Assembly (NCBI RefSeq): GCF_900109035.1
Contig: NZ_FNYD01000017.1
Coordinates: forward strand, 1-40,934
DNA: 40,934 nt
Direction: 5' to 3'
Source: Cribrihabitans marinus
GTDB lineage: Bacteria; Pseudomonadota; Alphaproteobacteria; Rhodobacterales; Rhodobacteraceae
The stretch's first letter is position 1, and each line of letters starts with the position of its first letter. This document shows positions 9,859 to 17,914 of this stretch, piece by piece. The notes under the pieces were generated by a model that did not search any database, was not told where the DNA came from, and saw only the letters and a list, made by a program, of their open reading frames with translations. The translations under genes and the position numbers were made by a program.

Positions 9859-10122
9859 ATGATGGTTCCAGGGCACTTCAGAATTGATGACGCAGTATAC
9901 CCTTTCAGCTTCGAGTTGGTTGGTGACAGCGGATTGCTGGTTCCGCCCGTCAAGTTCTTGGCTCAAAACAAGAATAAAGCTCATCGAATTTCTGTCGTGC
10001 TTGATGCCGAAGGCGTGAACGCGTCCCCGGCTCAATATATGGATGGATTGCTGCCGGACGGTCGATCTAAAGATACCGCGCGTGTGCCAGTGAGCTTCCA
10101 TATTCAAAGGCGGGAAGGCTAA
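9859..10122 (+). CDS. small protein of unknown function downstream of nrdJ
   Basis: An 87-residue frame beginning ATG-ATG 12 bases after the nrdJ stop, with GAGGAGAGACGAAA as ribosome-binding region. No signal peptide or transmembrane segment is evident, and I recognise no domain. Its codons are clearly less GC-biased than those of nrdJ (for example TTG, CTT, AAA, GAA and CAA are frequent), suggesting acquired DNA or a weakly selected gene. The position implies co-transcription with nrdJ. The good ribosome-binding site supports translation, but the product could be poorly conserved. Confidence 0.55.
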   Translation: MMVPGHFRIDDAVYPFSFELVGDSGLLVPPVKFLAQNKNKAHRISVVLDAEGVNASPAQYMDGLLPDGRSKDTARVPVSFHIQRREG

Positions 10123-10150
10123 CCAGATCGCGTCCCGAACGGGGCGTGTA

Positions 10151-10373
10151 GGGGCCGGGGAGTGTCTTCTGGACGCCGGCCCCGACGAAACCAGAGGGAG
10201 ATCGGTGATTTCCCGCAGCTACGGGGTGGGACGGAATATCAGTCCTCCCACTCTCATCCGGGGCGGGTGCGCTCGCCCCTGCGACGTCCAGGCCGCAGGC
10301 AAAAAAACACCGGGCGGTCAACGAACTGAGCCTGGACGGCGAAACTGGGGGGCTTCGGCCCCCCACTTTTTTT
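10151..10373 (+). ncRNA. candidate structured RNA or long structured 3' UTR after nrdJ
   Basis: Successive stems can be drawn: GGGGCCGG/CCGGCCCC (10151-10158 with 10176-10183), GTGGGA/TCCCAC around 10227-10252, GGGGCG/CGCCCC around 10259-10279, and a 9-bp pairing CGTCCAGGC (10285-10293) with GCCTGGACG (10330-10338) enclosing an A-rich loop (seven A). The series ends in an intrinsic terminator at 10345-10373. No reading frame in either direction has a credible start and composition. It does not carry the conserved motifs of RNase P RNA, tmRNA, SRP RNA or 6S RNA that I know. It may be an independent RNA or the 3' end of the nrdJ transcript. Confidence 0.4.
10345..10373 (+). terminator. intrinsic terminator (UUCG tetraloop)
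   Basis: GGGGGGC (10347-10353), loop TTCG, GCCCCCC (10358-10364), extended by a T-A pair, followed by AC and seven T (10367-10373). This is a textbook rho-independent terminator on the plus strand, ending the nrdJ transcript or the structured RNA before it. Confidence 0.9.
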
Positions 10374-10640
10374 GTTCCATCGAGTCGGCGAAATAGACCT
10401 TGCCGCCCGTGCATCGGCGAGGAGTTGCCGGAAACACCGACTCGCGTCAGAGGAGAGCCGCCCACCCATGCGCGGCATGTCGCCAATCGCAAGGAGCCGC
10501 CCAGCCCCGCGGCGATTCTGGCAGGCTTTGGCGCGTTTTACGCCCACCGGCTCAAGGAGGATGACGGGGCCGCGAGAATGCCCATGTTGGTCCTGTCCGA
10601 CGCGATCGGACGATCAAAAAACGAAACAGGAGTTCTCGTA
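10374..10640. other. interval between terminator and EF-hand gene
   Basis: No gene is supported here. The frame of the EF-hand gene is open through most of it, but the signal peptide fixes that gene's start at 10641. A small inverted repeat TCCGA/TCGGA near 10597-10611 lies just upstream of its ribosome-binding site. No clear promoter can be named. Confidence 0.4.
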
Positions 10641-10886
10641 ATGAAACCGCAAAACCTCACCGCAGTGGCCGCTCTGATCATTGGCATCCCCGCGCTGGCG
10701 ATGGCCCAGGGTTCGGCCGACGCGAACGGCGACGGCATGCTGACCATCGACGAGGTGCAAGCGGCCTTTCCCGAAGTGACCGCGGATGCCTTCGCGGCCA
10801 TGGACGTGAACGCCGACGGTGCGCTGGACGAGGAAGAAATCACCGCCGCGCAGGAAGCCGGCCTGATGCCGAGCACCGAGGGTTGA
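10641..10886 (+). CDS. secreted EF-hand calcium-binding protein
   Basis: An 81-residue protein with a signal peptide (hydrophobic AAVALIIG-like stretch, cleavage likely after ALAMA) and two EF-hand loops: DANGDGMLTIDE and DVNADGALDEEE, both with acidic residues at positions 1, 3 (N), 5 and 12. It would bind calcium in the periplasm or outside the cell. ATG at 10641 is preceded by AGGAG at good spacing and directly gives the signal peptide. It stands alone, convergent with the methyltransferase gene. Confidence 0.85.
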   Translation: MKPQNLTAVAALIIGIPALAMAQGSADANGDGMLTIDEVQAAFPEVTADAFAAMDVNADGALDEEEITAAQEAGLMPSTEG

Positions 10887-10901
10887 TCTGATCTCCCCCA
10901 G

Positions 10902-10930
10902 GGTGCGGATTCCGCTCACGGAACCGCACC
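10902..10930. terminator. stem-loop between convergent genes
   Basis: GGTGCGG-A-TTCCG pairs with CGGAA-CCGCACC across a CTCA loop; one A is bulged. It lies 16 bases after the EF-hand stop, in the gap shared with the convergent methyltransferase gene. There is no T-run on either side, so it may be a transcript-end or stability hairpin rather than an efficient terminator. Confidence 0.45.
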
Positions 10931-11013
10931 TGCCCCGGGAAGGGGCGTGAAGCCGGACACGGACATTCCGGCGGCGCGGCGGCTGTGCAAGGGCATGGCC
11001 GCCGCGAGCCGTT

Positions 11014-12561
11014 TCAGCCCGGCGGCAGGTGGATGGCGAACCGCGACCGGATCGCAGCGTCGGTGATCGGGTCGAACCGGGCGCTGGCGCGCTCGGCCAG
11101 GATCTCGACCTTGCGCGCGGTGGCCCGCTCGATCAGGTCGGGCCGGCCGCGCTCCTGCCATTCCTTGGGCGAACTGCGGTCGCCGAGCGCGGGATAGACG
11201 TGATCGGACTGCATCCGGCCCAGCGTCTGCTCGGTGCCCAGGTAGTGACCGCTGCCACCCAGGCAGACCTGCCGCATCTGCTCCAGCGCCAGCGTGTCGT
11301 CGCTTACCTCGATCCCGCGCACGCAACGCAGGGCCTGGCCGATCAGGTCGTCGCCCAGGATCAGCGACTCGTGGCAAAATCCCAGCAGCGAGGCGTGCAT
11401 GCCGGCGGCCTCGTAGACCATGTTCAGCCCCGACAGGCCCGCCATCACGTTCGAGCACATCTGCTCCCAGCCCGCCTGCATGTCCGGCAGCTTGCTGTCG
11501 GCGATCCCGGCCGCCGCGCCGCCCGGCAGGTCGTAGAACCGGTGCATCTGCGCGCATCCGGCCGTCAGCAGCGCCTGTTCGCCCGACCCGCCGGTCATCG
11601 CGCCGGTGCGCAGGTCGAGGCCGAAGGGCCAGGTGCCGAACACCGCCGGATGACCCGGCTGCATCACGTTGACATAGACCAGCCCGGCCAGGCATTCGGC
11701 CACCGCCTGCACGATGGCCCCCGCGATGGTCGAGGGCGCGGTCGCCCCGGCCATGCCGGCCGACAAGAGCAGAACAGGCATCCCGCCGCGAATACATTCC
11801 TCCATGACCAGGCAGGCCTCGGTGGCGAATTTCATCGGCGGGACGACGAAGCAGTTGCTGTTGCCAAGGAACGGCCGCGCGCGCCACTTGTCCTCGCCAC
11901 CCGCGATCAGGTGCAGCATTTCCAGCGCGTCGGCCACATAGGCCGGGTCGGTGAACGAGGTGCCCACATGCTTGGTGGTGCCGGCGCAGCAGGCATAGAT
12001 CGTGTTCAGGTCCATCTCGCGGTTGTCGGCGATGTCGCGGGCGACCATCGGGCGTTGCAGGAAATGGATGTTGTCCAGCTGGTCGGCGATGCGGGCGGCG
12101 TCGTGCAGATCCTGCAAGGTGCTTTCGCGGTAGTCGCGGGTCCCGACATCGACCATGTGGACGGCGGCGCCTGCGGTGCCGTAATGGACCCGTGTGCCGG
12201 ACAGGTCCAGATCATGCGCACCGTCGCGGCTGCACAGCGTGACCGCGCGGTTGGCCTTGGCCAGCATGTCCTCGACCAGCGCGCGGGGAAAGCGCAGCCG
12301 CCCATCCTCGCCCAGAAGGCACCCCGCTGCGGTCAGCATGGCGACGCCGCTGGGCGGCGCATCCGCCAGGCCGATCTGTTCCAGCGCGTCCAGCGCGGTG
12401 TGATGGATGCGCTCGACCTCGGGCTGGCTGAGCGGGGCATACTGGCCGCCGGTCAGTCCCGGTCGCACCGGGCGCAGGTGATCGGGCAGGGCGGTGGCGC
12501 GGGCGGCGCGGCGCGCGGCACGGCCGCCACTGCGCAGGGAAAGGCTGGGCTGAGGAGTCAT
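11014..12561 (-). CDS. MttB-family (trimethylamine methyltransferase-like) corrinoid methyltransferase
   Basis: A 515-residue protein of the MTTB superfamily. These are TIM-barrel enzymes that move a methyl group from a quaternary or tertiary amine to a corrinoid protein. Segments such as YAPLSQPEVERIH near the N-terminus, VHYGTAGAAVHMVD, and DLRTGAMTGGSGEQALL in the centre are characteristic. The frame is uninterrupted by TAG, so it is the non-pyrrolysine type, whose characterised members use substrates such as glycine betaine rather than trimethylamine. No corrinoid protein or reductase gene lies next to it. ATG at 12561 avoids an unconserved upstream extension; the ribosome-binding site is weak. 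Confidence 0.85.
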   Translation of the reverse strand: MTPQPSLSLRSGGRAARRAARATALPDHLRPVRPGLTGGQYAPLSQPEVERIHHTALDALEQIGLADAPPSGVAMLTAAGCLLGEDGRLRFPRALVEDMLAKANRAVTLCSRDGAHDLDLSGTRVHYGTAGAAVHMVDVGTRDYRESTLQDLHDAARIADQLDNIHFLQRPMVARDIADNREMDLNTIYACCAGTTKHVGTSFTDPAYVADALEMLHLIAGGEDKWRARPFLGNSNCFVVPPMKFATEACLVMEECIRGGMPVLLLSAGMAGATAPSTIAGAIVQAVAECLAGLVYVNVMQPGHPAVFGTWPFGLDLRTGAMTGGSGEQALLTAGCAQMHRFYDLPGGAAAGIADSKLPDMQAGWEQMCSNVMAGLSGLNMVYEAAGMHASLLGFCHESLILGDDLIGQALRCVRGIEVSDDTLALEQMRQVCLGGSGHYLGTEQTLGRMQSDHVYPALGDRSSPKEWQERGRPDLIERATARKVEILAERASARFDPITDAAIRSRFAIHLPPG

Positions 12562-12611
12562 CTGGGATCTCGATCTTTCAGGGATTCGGACAAGGGCGTG
12601 TGAAATGCGCC

Positions 12612-12695
12612 TCAGGGCCGCCCGCGTGCCGCCAGCCCACGCTCCGCACCGATGGTGCGGCAGACGATCGAGATCTTGCATTCATCACGCTGCAT
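12612..12695 (-). CDS. possible 27-residue ORF upstream of the methyltransferase gene
   Basis: ATG at 12695 is preceded by AGGAG with ideal spacing, and the frame ends in TGA at 12612, 50 bases before the methyltransferase start. The peptide begins MQRDECKISIVC and ends RGRP; it has two cysteines and is rich in arginine. Codon third positions are GC-rich, like real genes here. It is too short to be certain; it could be a small protein or a leader peptide for the downstream gene. Confidence 0.35.
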   Translation of the reverse strand: MQRDECKISIVCRTIGAERGLAARGRP

Positions 12696-12919
12696 GGGCG
12701 CTCCTGACATTTGAAACCAGAGTGAACGCAAAAATCCGCCTGTCTGTTCCATTTGCGACCTGCGCTCTCGGCATGTTTTTGCTGCAACGCAGCGCGTTTC
12801 GGCCATTCCATGCCGCCACCCCGCCCGCGCCGGTCGCGGGGGCTGGAAACCCGCGCGCCGGATCCATTTGTAGGTCCAGCGGGCGCGACATGGCGCCCCG
12901 AACGACAGGAGAAGTCAAA
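12696..12919. other. rest of the divergent methyltransferase/outer-membrane-protein intergenic region
   Basis: Together with 12562-12695 this forms a 358-base divergent region. Apart from the small ORF and the ACAGGAG ribosome-binding site of the beta-barrel gene at about 12905-12911, I see no gene and no promoter strong enough to name. Confidence 0.4.
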
Positions 12920-13498
12920 ATGACCCGTATCATTTCCACGGCCGCCATCGTTGCGGCGCTGAGCAGTCCCGCATTTGCCGGAAACGTGTCCGAACCCGTC
13001 ATCGAGCCGGCACCGGTCGCCCCGGCGCCCGCCCCGAACCTGGGGGGCGACTGGACCGGTGCGTATATCGGTGGCCAGATCGGCCAACTGGACGTCGAGC
13101 CCGAAGGCGCCCCGGACGGTGACGATGTCGCCTATGGTGTGCATGGCGGCTACAACTACGATTTCGGCCGCTTCGTGCTGGGTGGCGAAGTCGATTATGA
13201 CGCCACCGACCTGGACCTGGGCGGCGCGGCCAGCGTCGATTCCGTGCTGCGCGGCAAGCTGAAAGCAGGCTACGATTTCGGCCAGGTTCTGGCCTATGTC
13301 ACCGGCGGTGCGGCGCGGGCCGACACCTCGCTGGGCGACGAGACCGGCGAGTTCTACGGCCTCGGCGTGTCCTACCAGGTGACCGACCAGTGGATCGTCG
13401 GCGCCGAGTTGCTGGAACACCAGTTCGACGACATCGGCGGCAGCGGCATCGACGCCGACGCCCGGTCGGCCTCGGTCCGGGCCTCGTTCCGGTTCTGA
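12920..13498 (+). CDS. outer-membrane beta-barrel protein (porin-like, Omp25/OmpA-barrel type)
   Basis: A 192-residue protein with a signal peptide (cleavage after PAFA), a Pro/Ala-rich spacer at about 25-40, and a small beta-barrel domain starting GGDWTGAYIGGQIGQ, the usual opening of Omp25/Omp31-type barrels. Alternating strands and glycine turns suggest eight strands, and the final residue is Phe, as needed for insertion by the BAM machinery. It is probably structural or adhesive rather than a transport pore. ATG at 12920 follows ACAGGAGAAGTCAAA. It is monocistronic and convergent with the YjbR gene. Confidence 0.88.
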   Translation: MTRIISTAAIVAALSSPAFAGNVSEPVIEPAPVAPAPAPNLGGDWTGAYIGGQIGQLDVEPEGAPDGDDVAYGVHGGYNYDFGRFVLGGEVDYDATDLDLGGAASVDSVLRGKLKAGYDFGQVLAYVTGGAARADTSLGDETGEFYGLGVSYQVTDQWIVGAELLEHQFDDIGGSGIDADARSASVRASFRF

Positions 13499-13537
13499 TC
13501 GAACGGTTGGGCGGTGCGGCCGGGCTGGCCGCGCCGC

Positions 13538-13888
13538 CTATCCGCCCTCGCGCGGGGGCAGGGCGGCCTGTGCCTTTTTCGTCAGACCGCCGCGCACGAT
13601 GTCATAGGACATCCCGAGCCGGTGGTGCAGTTCCTCCGGATCGGCCTCCCAAGGCAGCTTGATCCAGCTGCGGTGGAAATAGGGTGCGCGCCGACCGACG
13701 CCTGCCTCGATCAGCATCGCGGCGGTCTCGACATCGGGGGTCTTGACCGACACACCGTCATCGACGGTGCCGACGCAGGCGAACATCTTGCCGCCCACCT
13801 TCCAGGCATCATGGCCACCGCCCCAGGGGTCCGAGACCTCGGCGCCGGGGAAGTCCTTGCAGATGTCGTTCACGAGATCGCGGGTCAT
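13538..13888 (-). CDS. MmcQ/YjbR family DNA-binding-fold protein
   Basis: A 116-residue protein matching the YjbR/CyaY-like fold family. Typical sequence elements are DPWGGGHDAWKVGGKMFACV near 28-47, VSVKTPDVE, and the terminal APYFHRSWIKL and LHHRLGMSYDIV segments. The molecular role is unknown, although some members bind DNA. ATG at 13888 is chosen because the preceding open frame has no family resemblance and this start gives standard length. It is divergent from cysS. Confidence 0.85.
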   Translation of the reverse strand: MTRDLVNDICKDFPGAEVSDPWGGGHDAWKVGGKMFACVGTVDDGVSVKTPDVETAAMLIEAGVGRRAPYFHRSWIKLPWEADPEELHHRLGMSYDIVRGGLTKKAQAALPPREGG

Positions 13889-14108
13889 GGGGTAGAGGAT
13901 GCGCCCGCCGGCCCTTGCAATCAAGGCTTGGCGCAATCCGCCGCCCGTGCTATCCCGTGTCCCATGAACCGGGTGATCCGCATCATTATCTGCTGCATTC
14001 CCTGCTGAGTTTTTCTCGCGGGCCGGTTTGTTGTCGTTTCTTTCCTGAAGACAAGTTGCTAAGCCCGCGGCGTCGCGCAGGGCATTCACGCGTCTTGAGG
14101 AATTGAAC

Positions 14109-15479
14109 ATGACCACGATCAGGCTTTTCAACACGGCCACCCGCAGCAAGACGGATTTCGCGCCGCTCGATCCCGACAATGTGCGCATGTATGTCTGCGG
14201 GCCCACCGTCTATGACCGCGCCCATATCGGAAATGCCCGCCCGGTGATCGTGTTCGACATTCTGTTCCGGCTGCTGCGCCATGTCCATGGCGCGGAAAAC
14301 GTGACCTATGTGCGCAACTTCACCGACGTGGACGACAAGATCAACGCGCGCGCCGCCGAAAGCGGGCGCAGCATCGGCGAGATCACTGCCGAGACCACGC
14401 AATGGTATCTCGACGACATGGGCGCGCTGGGATCGCTGCAGCCCACGCATATGCCGCGCGCCACCGCCTATATCGCGCAGATGGTCGAGATGATCGGCGT
14501 GCTGATCGACAAGGGCCATGCCTATGAGGCCGAGGGGCATGTCCTGTTCGCGGTGGACAGCTGGCGCGCGGACTACGGCAAGCTGTCGGGCCGGTCGGTG
14601 GACGACATGATCGCAGGCGCAAGGGTCGAGGTGGCGCCCTACAAGCGCAACCCGATGGATTTCGTGCTGTGGAAACCCTCGGATGCCGACCTGCCGGGCT
14701 GGGACAGCCCCTGGGGACGCGGGCGGCCGGGCTGGCATATCGAATGCTCGGCGATGGCGCATGAGCTGCTGGGCGAGACCTTCGACATCCATGGCGGCGG
14801 CAACGACCTGCTGTTCCCGCACCACGAGAACGAGATCGCCCAGAGCCGCTGCGCCCACCCCGAGGGCGGTTTCGCCCGGGTCTGGATGCACAACGAGATG
14901 CTGCAGGTCGAGGGCCGCAAGATGTCCAAGAGCCTGGGCAATTTCTTCACCGTGCATGACCTGCTGGAGCAGGGCGTGCCGGGCGAGGTGATCCGGTTCG
15001 TGTTCCTGCAGACCCACTACCGCAAGCCGATGGACTGGACCGCGCAGAAGGCGCGCGAGGCCGAGGCGGTGCTGCGCAAATGGCGCGCCCTGAGCGAGGG
15101 CGTTTCGCCCGCCGATGCGCCCGTCGCGTCGGTTCTGGAGGCCCTGGCGGACGATCTGAACACCGCCGGCGCGATTGCCGAACTGCACGGTCTGGTGGCA
15201 GAGGGCAAGGCGGCCGAGTTGCTGGCCTCGGCGCAGCTTCTGGGTCTGCTGACGCCTGAGATGGGTGCCTGGGCGGATGTCTCGGCGCTGGACCTCGACG
15301 CTCATGCCGAGAGGTTGGAGGAAGCGCGGATGGCGGCGATGGACAACCGCGACTTCACCGAGGTCGACCGGCTCAAGGCGCTCTACATGGCCGCCGGGCT
15401 TGAGGTGCGCATGTCCAAATCCGGTGTCGAGCTGGTGCCGGGTCCGGGCTTCGACGCCAAGAAGCTGGAGGCGCTGTGA
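14109..15479 (+). CDS. cysS: cysteinyl-tRNA synthetase
   Basis: A 456-residue class I aminoacyl-tRNA synthetase charging tRNA-Cys. The zinc ligand region YVCGPTVYD (Cys30) and HIGN (39-42, the HIGH motif) lie at the N-terminus, HIECSAMA with a second zinc cysteine near 212, [11 protein letters not shown] around 238-248, and KMSKS near 271-275. Helical C-terminal domains follow to a normal length. ATG at 14109 follows GAGGAATTGAAC; a TTG two codons earlier is less likely. It heads a cluster with cimA 28 bases downstream. Confidence 0.96.
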   Translation: MTTIRLFNTATRSKTDFAPLDPDNVRMYVCGPTVYDRAHIGNARPVIVFDILFRLLRHVHGAENVTYVRNFTDVDDKINARAAESGRSIGEITAETTQWYLDDMGALGSLQPTHMPRATAYIAQMVEMIGVLIDKGHAYEAEGHVLFAVDSWRADYGKLSGRSVDDMIAGARVEVAPYKRNPMDFVLWKPSDADLPGWDSPWGRGRPGWHIECSAMAHELLGETFDIHGGGNDLLFPHHENEIAQSRCAHPEGGFARVWMHNEMLQVEGRKMSKSLGNFFTVHDLLEQGVPGEVIRFVFLQTHYRKPMDWTAQKAREAEAVLRKWRALSEGVSPADAPVASVLEALADDLNTAGAIAELHGLVAEGKAAELLASAQLLGLLTPEMGAWADVSALDLDAHAERLEEARMAAMDNRDFTEVDRLKALYMAAGLEVRMSKSGVELVPGPGFDAKKLEAL

Positions 15480-15507
15480 TGGGCGGGGCAGGCAGAGGGC
15501 TGGTGCA

Positions 15508-17145
15508 ATGAGTTCGGAACGTCTCTATCTCTACGACACGACGCTGCGCGACGGACAGCAGACGCAGGGTGTGCAGTTCTCGACCGCCGAGAAGGTCCGT
15601 ATCGCGGAGGCGCTGGACGCGCTGGGGGTGGATTACATCGAGGGCGGCTGGCCCGGCGCCAACCCCACCGACAGCGCGTTTTTCGACGCGAGCCCCGAGA
15701 CCCGCGCGCGGTTGACCGCCTTCGGCATGACCAAGCGGGCCGGGCGGTCGGCCGACAATGACGAGGTTCTGGCGGCAGTGATGAATGCCGGGACCGGGAC
15801 GGTCTGCCTGGTGGGCAAGACGCATGACTATCACGTGCATCACGCGCTTGGCGTCGCGCTGGAGGAGAACACCGAGAACGTGCGCGCCTCGATCGCGCAT
15901 GTGGTGGCGCAGGGGCGCGAGGCCCTGTTCGATGCCGAGCATTTCTTTGACGGCTACCGCGACAACCCGGACTATGCGCTGGAGGTCTGCCGCGCGGCGC
16001 TGGAGGCCGGAGCGCGCTGGATCGTGCTGTGTGACACCAATGGCGGCACGCTGGCGGGCGAGGTCGGCCGGATCGTGGGCGAGGTGATCGCCGCGGGCAT
16101 CCCCGGCGACCGGCTGGGCATCCACACCCATAACGACACCGAGCAGGCAGTAGCCGGGTCGCTGGCGGCGGTCGAGGCCGGCGCGCGGCAGATCCAGGGT
16201 ACGCTGAACGGGCTGGGCGAACGCTGCGGCAACGCAAACCTCACCTCGCTGATCCCGACGCTGCTGCTCAAGGAGCGCTATGCCGAGCGGTTCGAGACCG
16301 GCGTAAGCCTCGAGGCCTTGGCCGGGCTCACGCGAACCAGCCGGATGCTGGACGAGATCCTCAACCGTGTGCCGATGAAACAGGCGCCTTACGTGGGCGC
16401 CTCTGCCTTCGCCCACAAGGCGGGGCTGCATGCCAGCGCGATCCTCAAGGATCCCGCGACCTATGAGCATGTCGATCCCGCCACGGTCGGCAACACGCGC
16501 ATCATCCCGATGTCGAACCAGGCCGGCCAGTCCAACCTGCGCAACCGCCTGGCCGAGGCCGGGCTGGAGGTCGAGCCCGGCGACCCGGCGCTCGGCCGGA
16601 TCCTTGAGCGGGTCAAGGCGCGCGAGACCGAGGGTTATTCCTATGACACCGCGCAGGCCAGTTTCGAACTGCTGGCGCGCGAGGAACTGGGCCGTCTGCC
16701 CGAGTTCTTCGAGGTCAAGCGCTACAAGGTCACGATCGAGCGCCGCAAGAACAAGCGCAATCGCATGGTCAGCCTGTCCGAGGCGGTCGTCGTGGTGAAG
16801 GTCGATGGCGAGAAGCGCCTGTCGGTCAGCGAATCCTTCGACGAGTTGGGCGAGGATCGCGGCCCGGTCAATGCGCTGGCCCGGGCGCTCGCCAAGGATC
16901 TGGGCCAGTATTCCGGCCTGCTGGCCGACATGCGTCTGGTGGACTTCAAGGTGCGCATCACCCAGGGCGGCACCGAGGCGGTCACCCGCGTCATCATCGA
17001 CAGCGAGGACGGCAAGGGCCGCCGCTGGTCCACCGTGGGTGTCAGCGCCAACATCGTCGACGCCTCGTTCGAGGCGCTGACCGACGCGATCAAGTGGAAG
17101 CTGATCCGCGATTGCGGAGCGCCGCACGGCCGCAATGGCGTTTGA
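15508..17145 (+). CDS. cimA: (R)-citramalate synthase
   Basis: A 545-residue member of the isopropylmalate/homocitrate/citramalate synthase family of DRE-TIM metallolyases. It condenses acetyl-CoA with pyruvate to citramalate, an entry into isoleucine synthesis that bypasses threonine. DTTLRDGQQTQ at 10-20 holds the metal and catalytic residues, HTHND near 206-210 provides metal-binding histidines, and NGLGERCGNA is the family glycine motif. The C-terminal third (about 390-530) is the leucine/isoleucine-type regulatory domain. ATG at 15508 has AGAGGG upstream. The family variant GGWPGANPTD, rather than the LeuA sequence, favours citramalate synthase. Confidence 0.9.
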   Translation: MSSERLYLYDTTLRDGQQTQGVQFSTAEKVRIAEALDALGVDYIEGGWPGANPTDSAFFDASPETRARLTAFGMTKRAGRSADNDEVLAAVMNAGTGTVCLVGKTHDYHVHHALGVALEENTENVRASIAHVVAQGREALFDAEHFFDGYRDNPDYALEVCRAALEAGARWIVLCDTNGGTLAGEVGRIVGEVIAAGIPGDRLGIHTHNDTEQAVAGSLAAVEAGARQIQGTLNGLGERCGNANLTSLIPTLLLKERYAERFETGVSLEALAGLTRTSRMLDEILNRVPMKQAPYVGASAFAHKAGLHASAILKDPATYEHVDPATVGNTRIIPMSNQAGQSNLRNRLAEAGLEVEPGDPALGRILERVKARETEGYSYDTAQASFELLAREELGRLPEFFEVKRYKVTIERRKNKRNRMVSLSEAVVVVKVDGEKRLSVSESFDELGEDRGPVNALARALAKDLGQYSGLLADMRLVDFKVRITQGGTEAVTRVIIDSEDGKGRRWSTVGVSANIVDASFEALTDAIKWKLIRDCGAPHGRNGV

Positions 17146-17911
17146 CGCCGACCTGACCGCCTGCGCCGACCTGGTGCGCCGGGCCGACCCCGACCGGTTC
17201 TTGGCCGCGATGGCCGCCCCTGTGGCGGCGCGGCGGGTGCTGTTCCCGCTCTATGCGCTGAATGTCGAGGTCTCGCGCGCGCCCTGGGTCACGCAGGAGC
17301 CGATGATCGCCGAGATGCGGCTGCAATGGTGGCGCGACGCGCTGGCCGAGATCGCCGCCGGCGACGCGGTGCGGCGGCACGAGGTGGTCACGCCGCTGGC
17401 CGATGTGCTGAGCCCGGAGATGGCCGCCGGGCTGGACGAGTTTGTCGCGGTCCGGCGCTGGGACATCTACCGCGATCCGTTCGAGGATGCCGAACATTTC
17501 GAGCGCTATATCGACCACAGCTTGGGCAGCATTGCCTGGGCCGCGGCGCGGGCCCTGGGCGCGGCGGACGAGGCGGTGGTGCGCGACGCGGCCTGGGCCT
17601 CGGGCGTGGCCAGCTGGCTGCGGGCGATCCCGGACCTGGAGGCGCGCGGCCGGGTGCCGCTGCTGGACGGCACGGCGGACGGGGTTAGGGCGCTGGCGCA
17701 GGATGCGCTGGACCGTCTGGCGCGGGCGCGGGCCGGGCGCGCCAGGGTTCCGGCCCCGGCGCGGCCGGCGCTGTTCTTTGCCTGGCAGGCCGAAACCGTC
17801 CTGAAACAGGCCCGCACCGCGCCCGGCCGGGTGGCCGAAGGAAGCCTTGGCACCAGCGAGTTCCGCCGTCGCACCAGCCTGATGTGGCGGGCCGCAACCG
17901 GGCGCTGGTAG
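17135..17911 (+). CDS. squalene/phytoene-synthase-fold protein, NDUFAF6-like
   Basis: A 258-residue protein overlapping the cimA end by 11 bases. The segment YALNVEVSRA followed by MRLQWWRDAL (61-70) and the later SGVASWLRAIPDLEARGRVPL strongly recall NDUFAF6, the mitochondrial complex I assembly factor of squalene/phytoene-synthase fold. The two aspartate-rich prenyl-diphosphate motifs of true synthases are not visible, so it is probably not a carotenoid enzyme. No carotenoid genes lie nearby. Overlap with cimA implies translational coupling. A role in respiratory-complex assembly is inference from similarity only. Confidence 0.75.
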   Translation: MAFDADLTACADLVRRADPDRFLAAMAAPVAARRVLFPLYALNVEVSRAPWVTQEPMIAEMRLQWWRDALAEIAAGDAVRRHEVVTPLADVLSPEMAAGLDEFVAVRRWDIYRDPFEDAEHFERYIDHSLGSIAWAAARALGAADEAVVRDAAWASGVASWLRAIPDLEARGRVPLLDGTADGVRALAQDALDRLARARAGRARVPAPARPALFFAWQAETVLKQARTAPGRVAEGSLGTSEFRRRTSLMWRAATGRW

Positions 17912-17914
17912 GCG

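Noticed and set aside
7000-10107. 1035-codon open frame on the minus strand opposite nrdJ
   Set aside because: It is an antisense shadow caused by GC-rich codons: low-complexity composition rich in Arg, His, Gly and Val, no domain, and it covers the strongly conserved nrdJ.
10151-10373. tmRNA, RNase P RNA, SRP RNA or 6S RNA
   Set aside because: The conserved sequence blocks of these RNAs that I can recall are not present, for example no GAGGAAAGTCC or tRNA-like ends.
10425-10640. N-terminal extension of the EF-hand gene
   Set aside because: The frame is open upstream, but the signal peptide and AGGAG place the start at 10641; the extension would bury the signal.
17135-17911. Carotenoid or hopanoid synthesis gene
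   Set aside because: No aspartate-rich motifs and no carotenoid or hopanoid genes nearby; the NDUFAF6-like pattern fits better.
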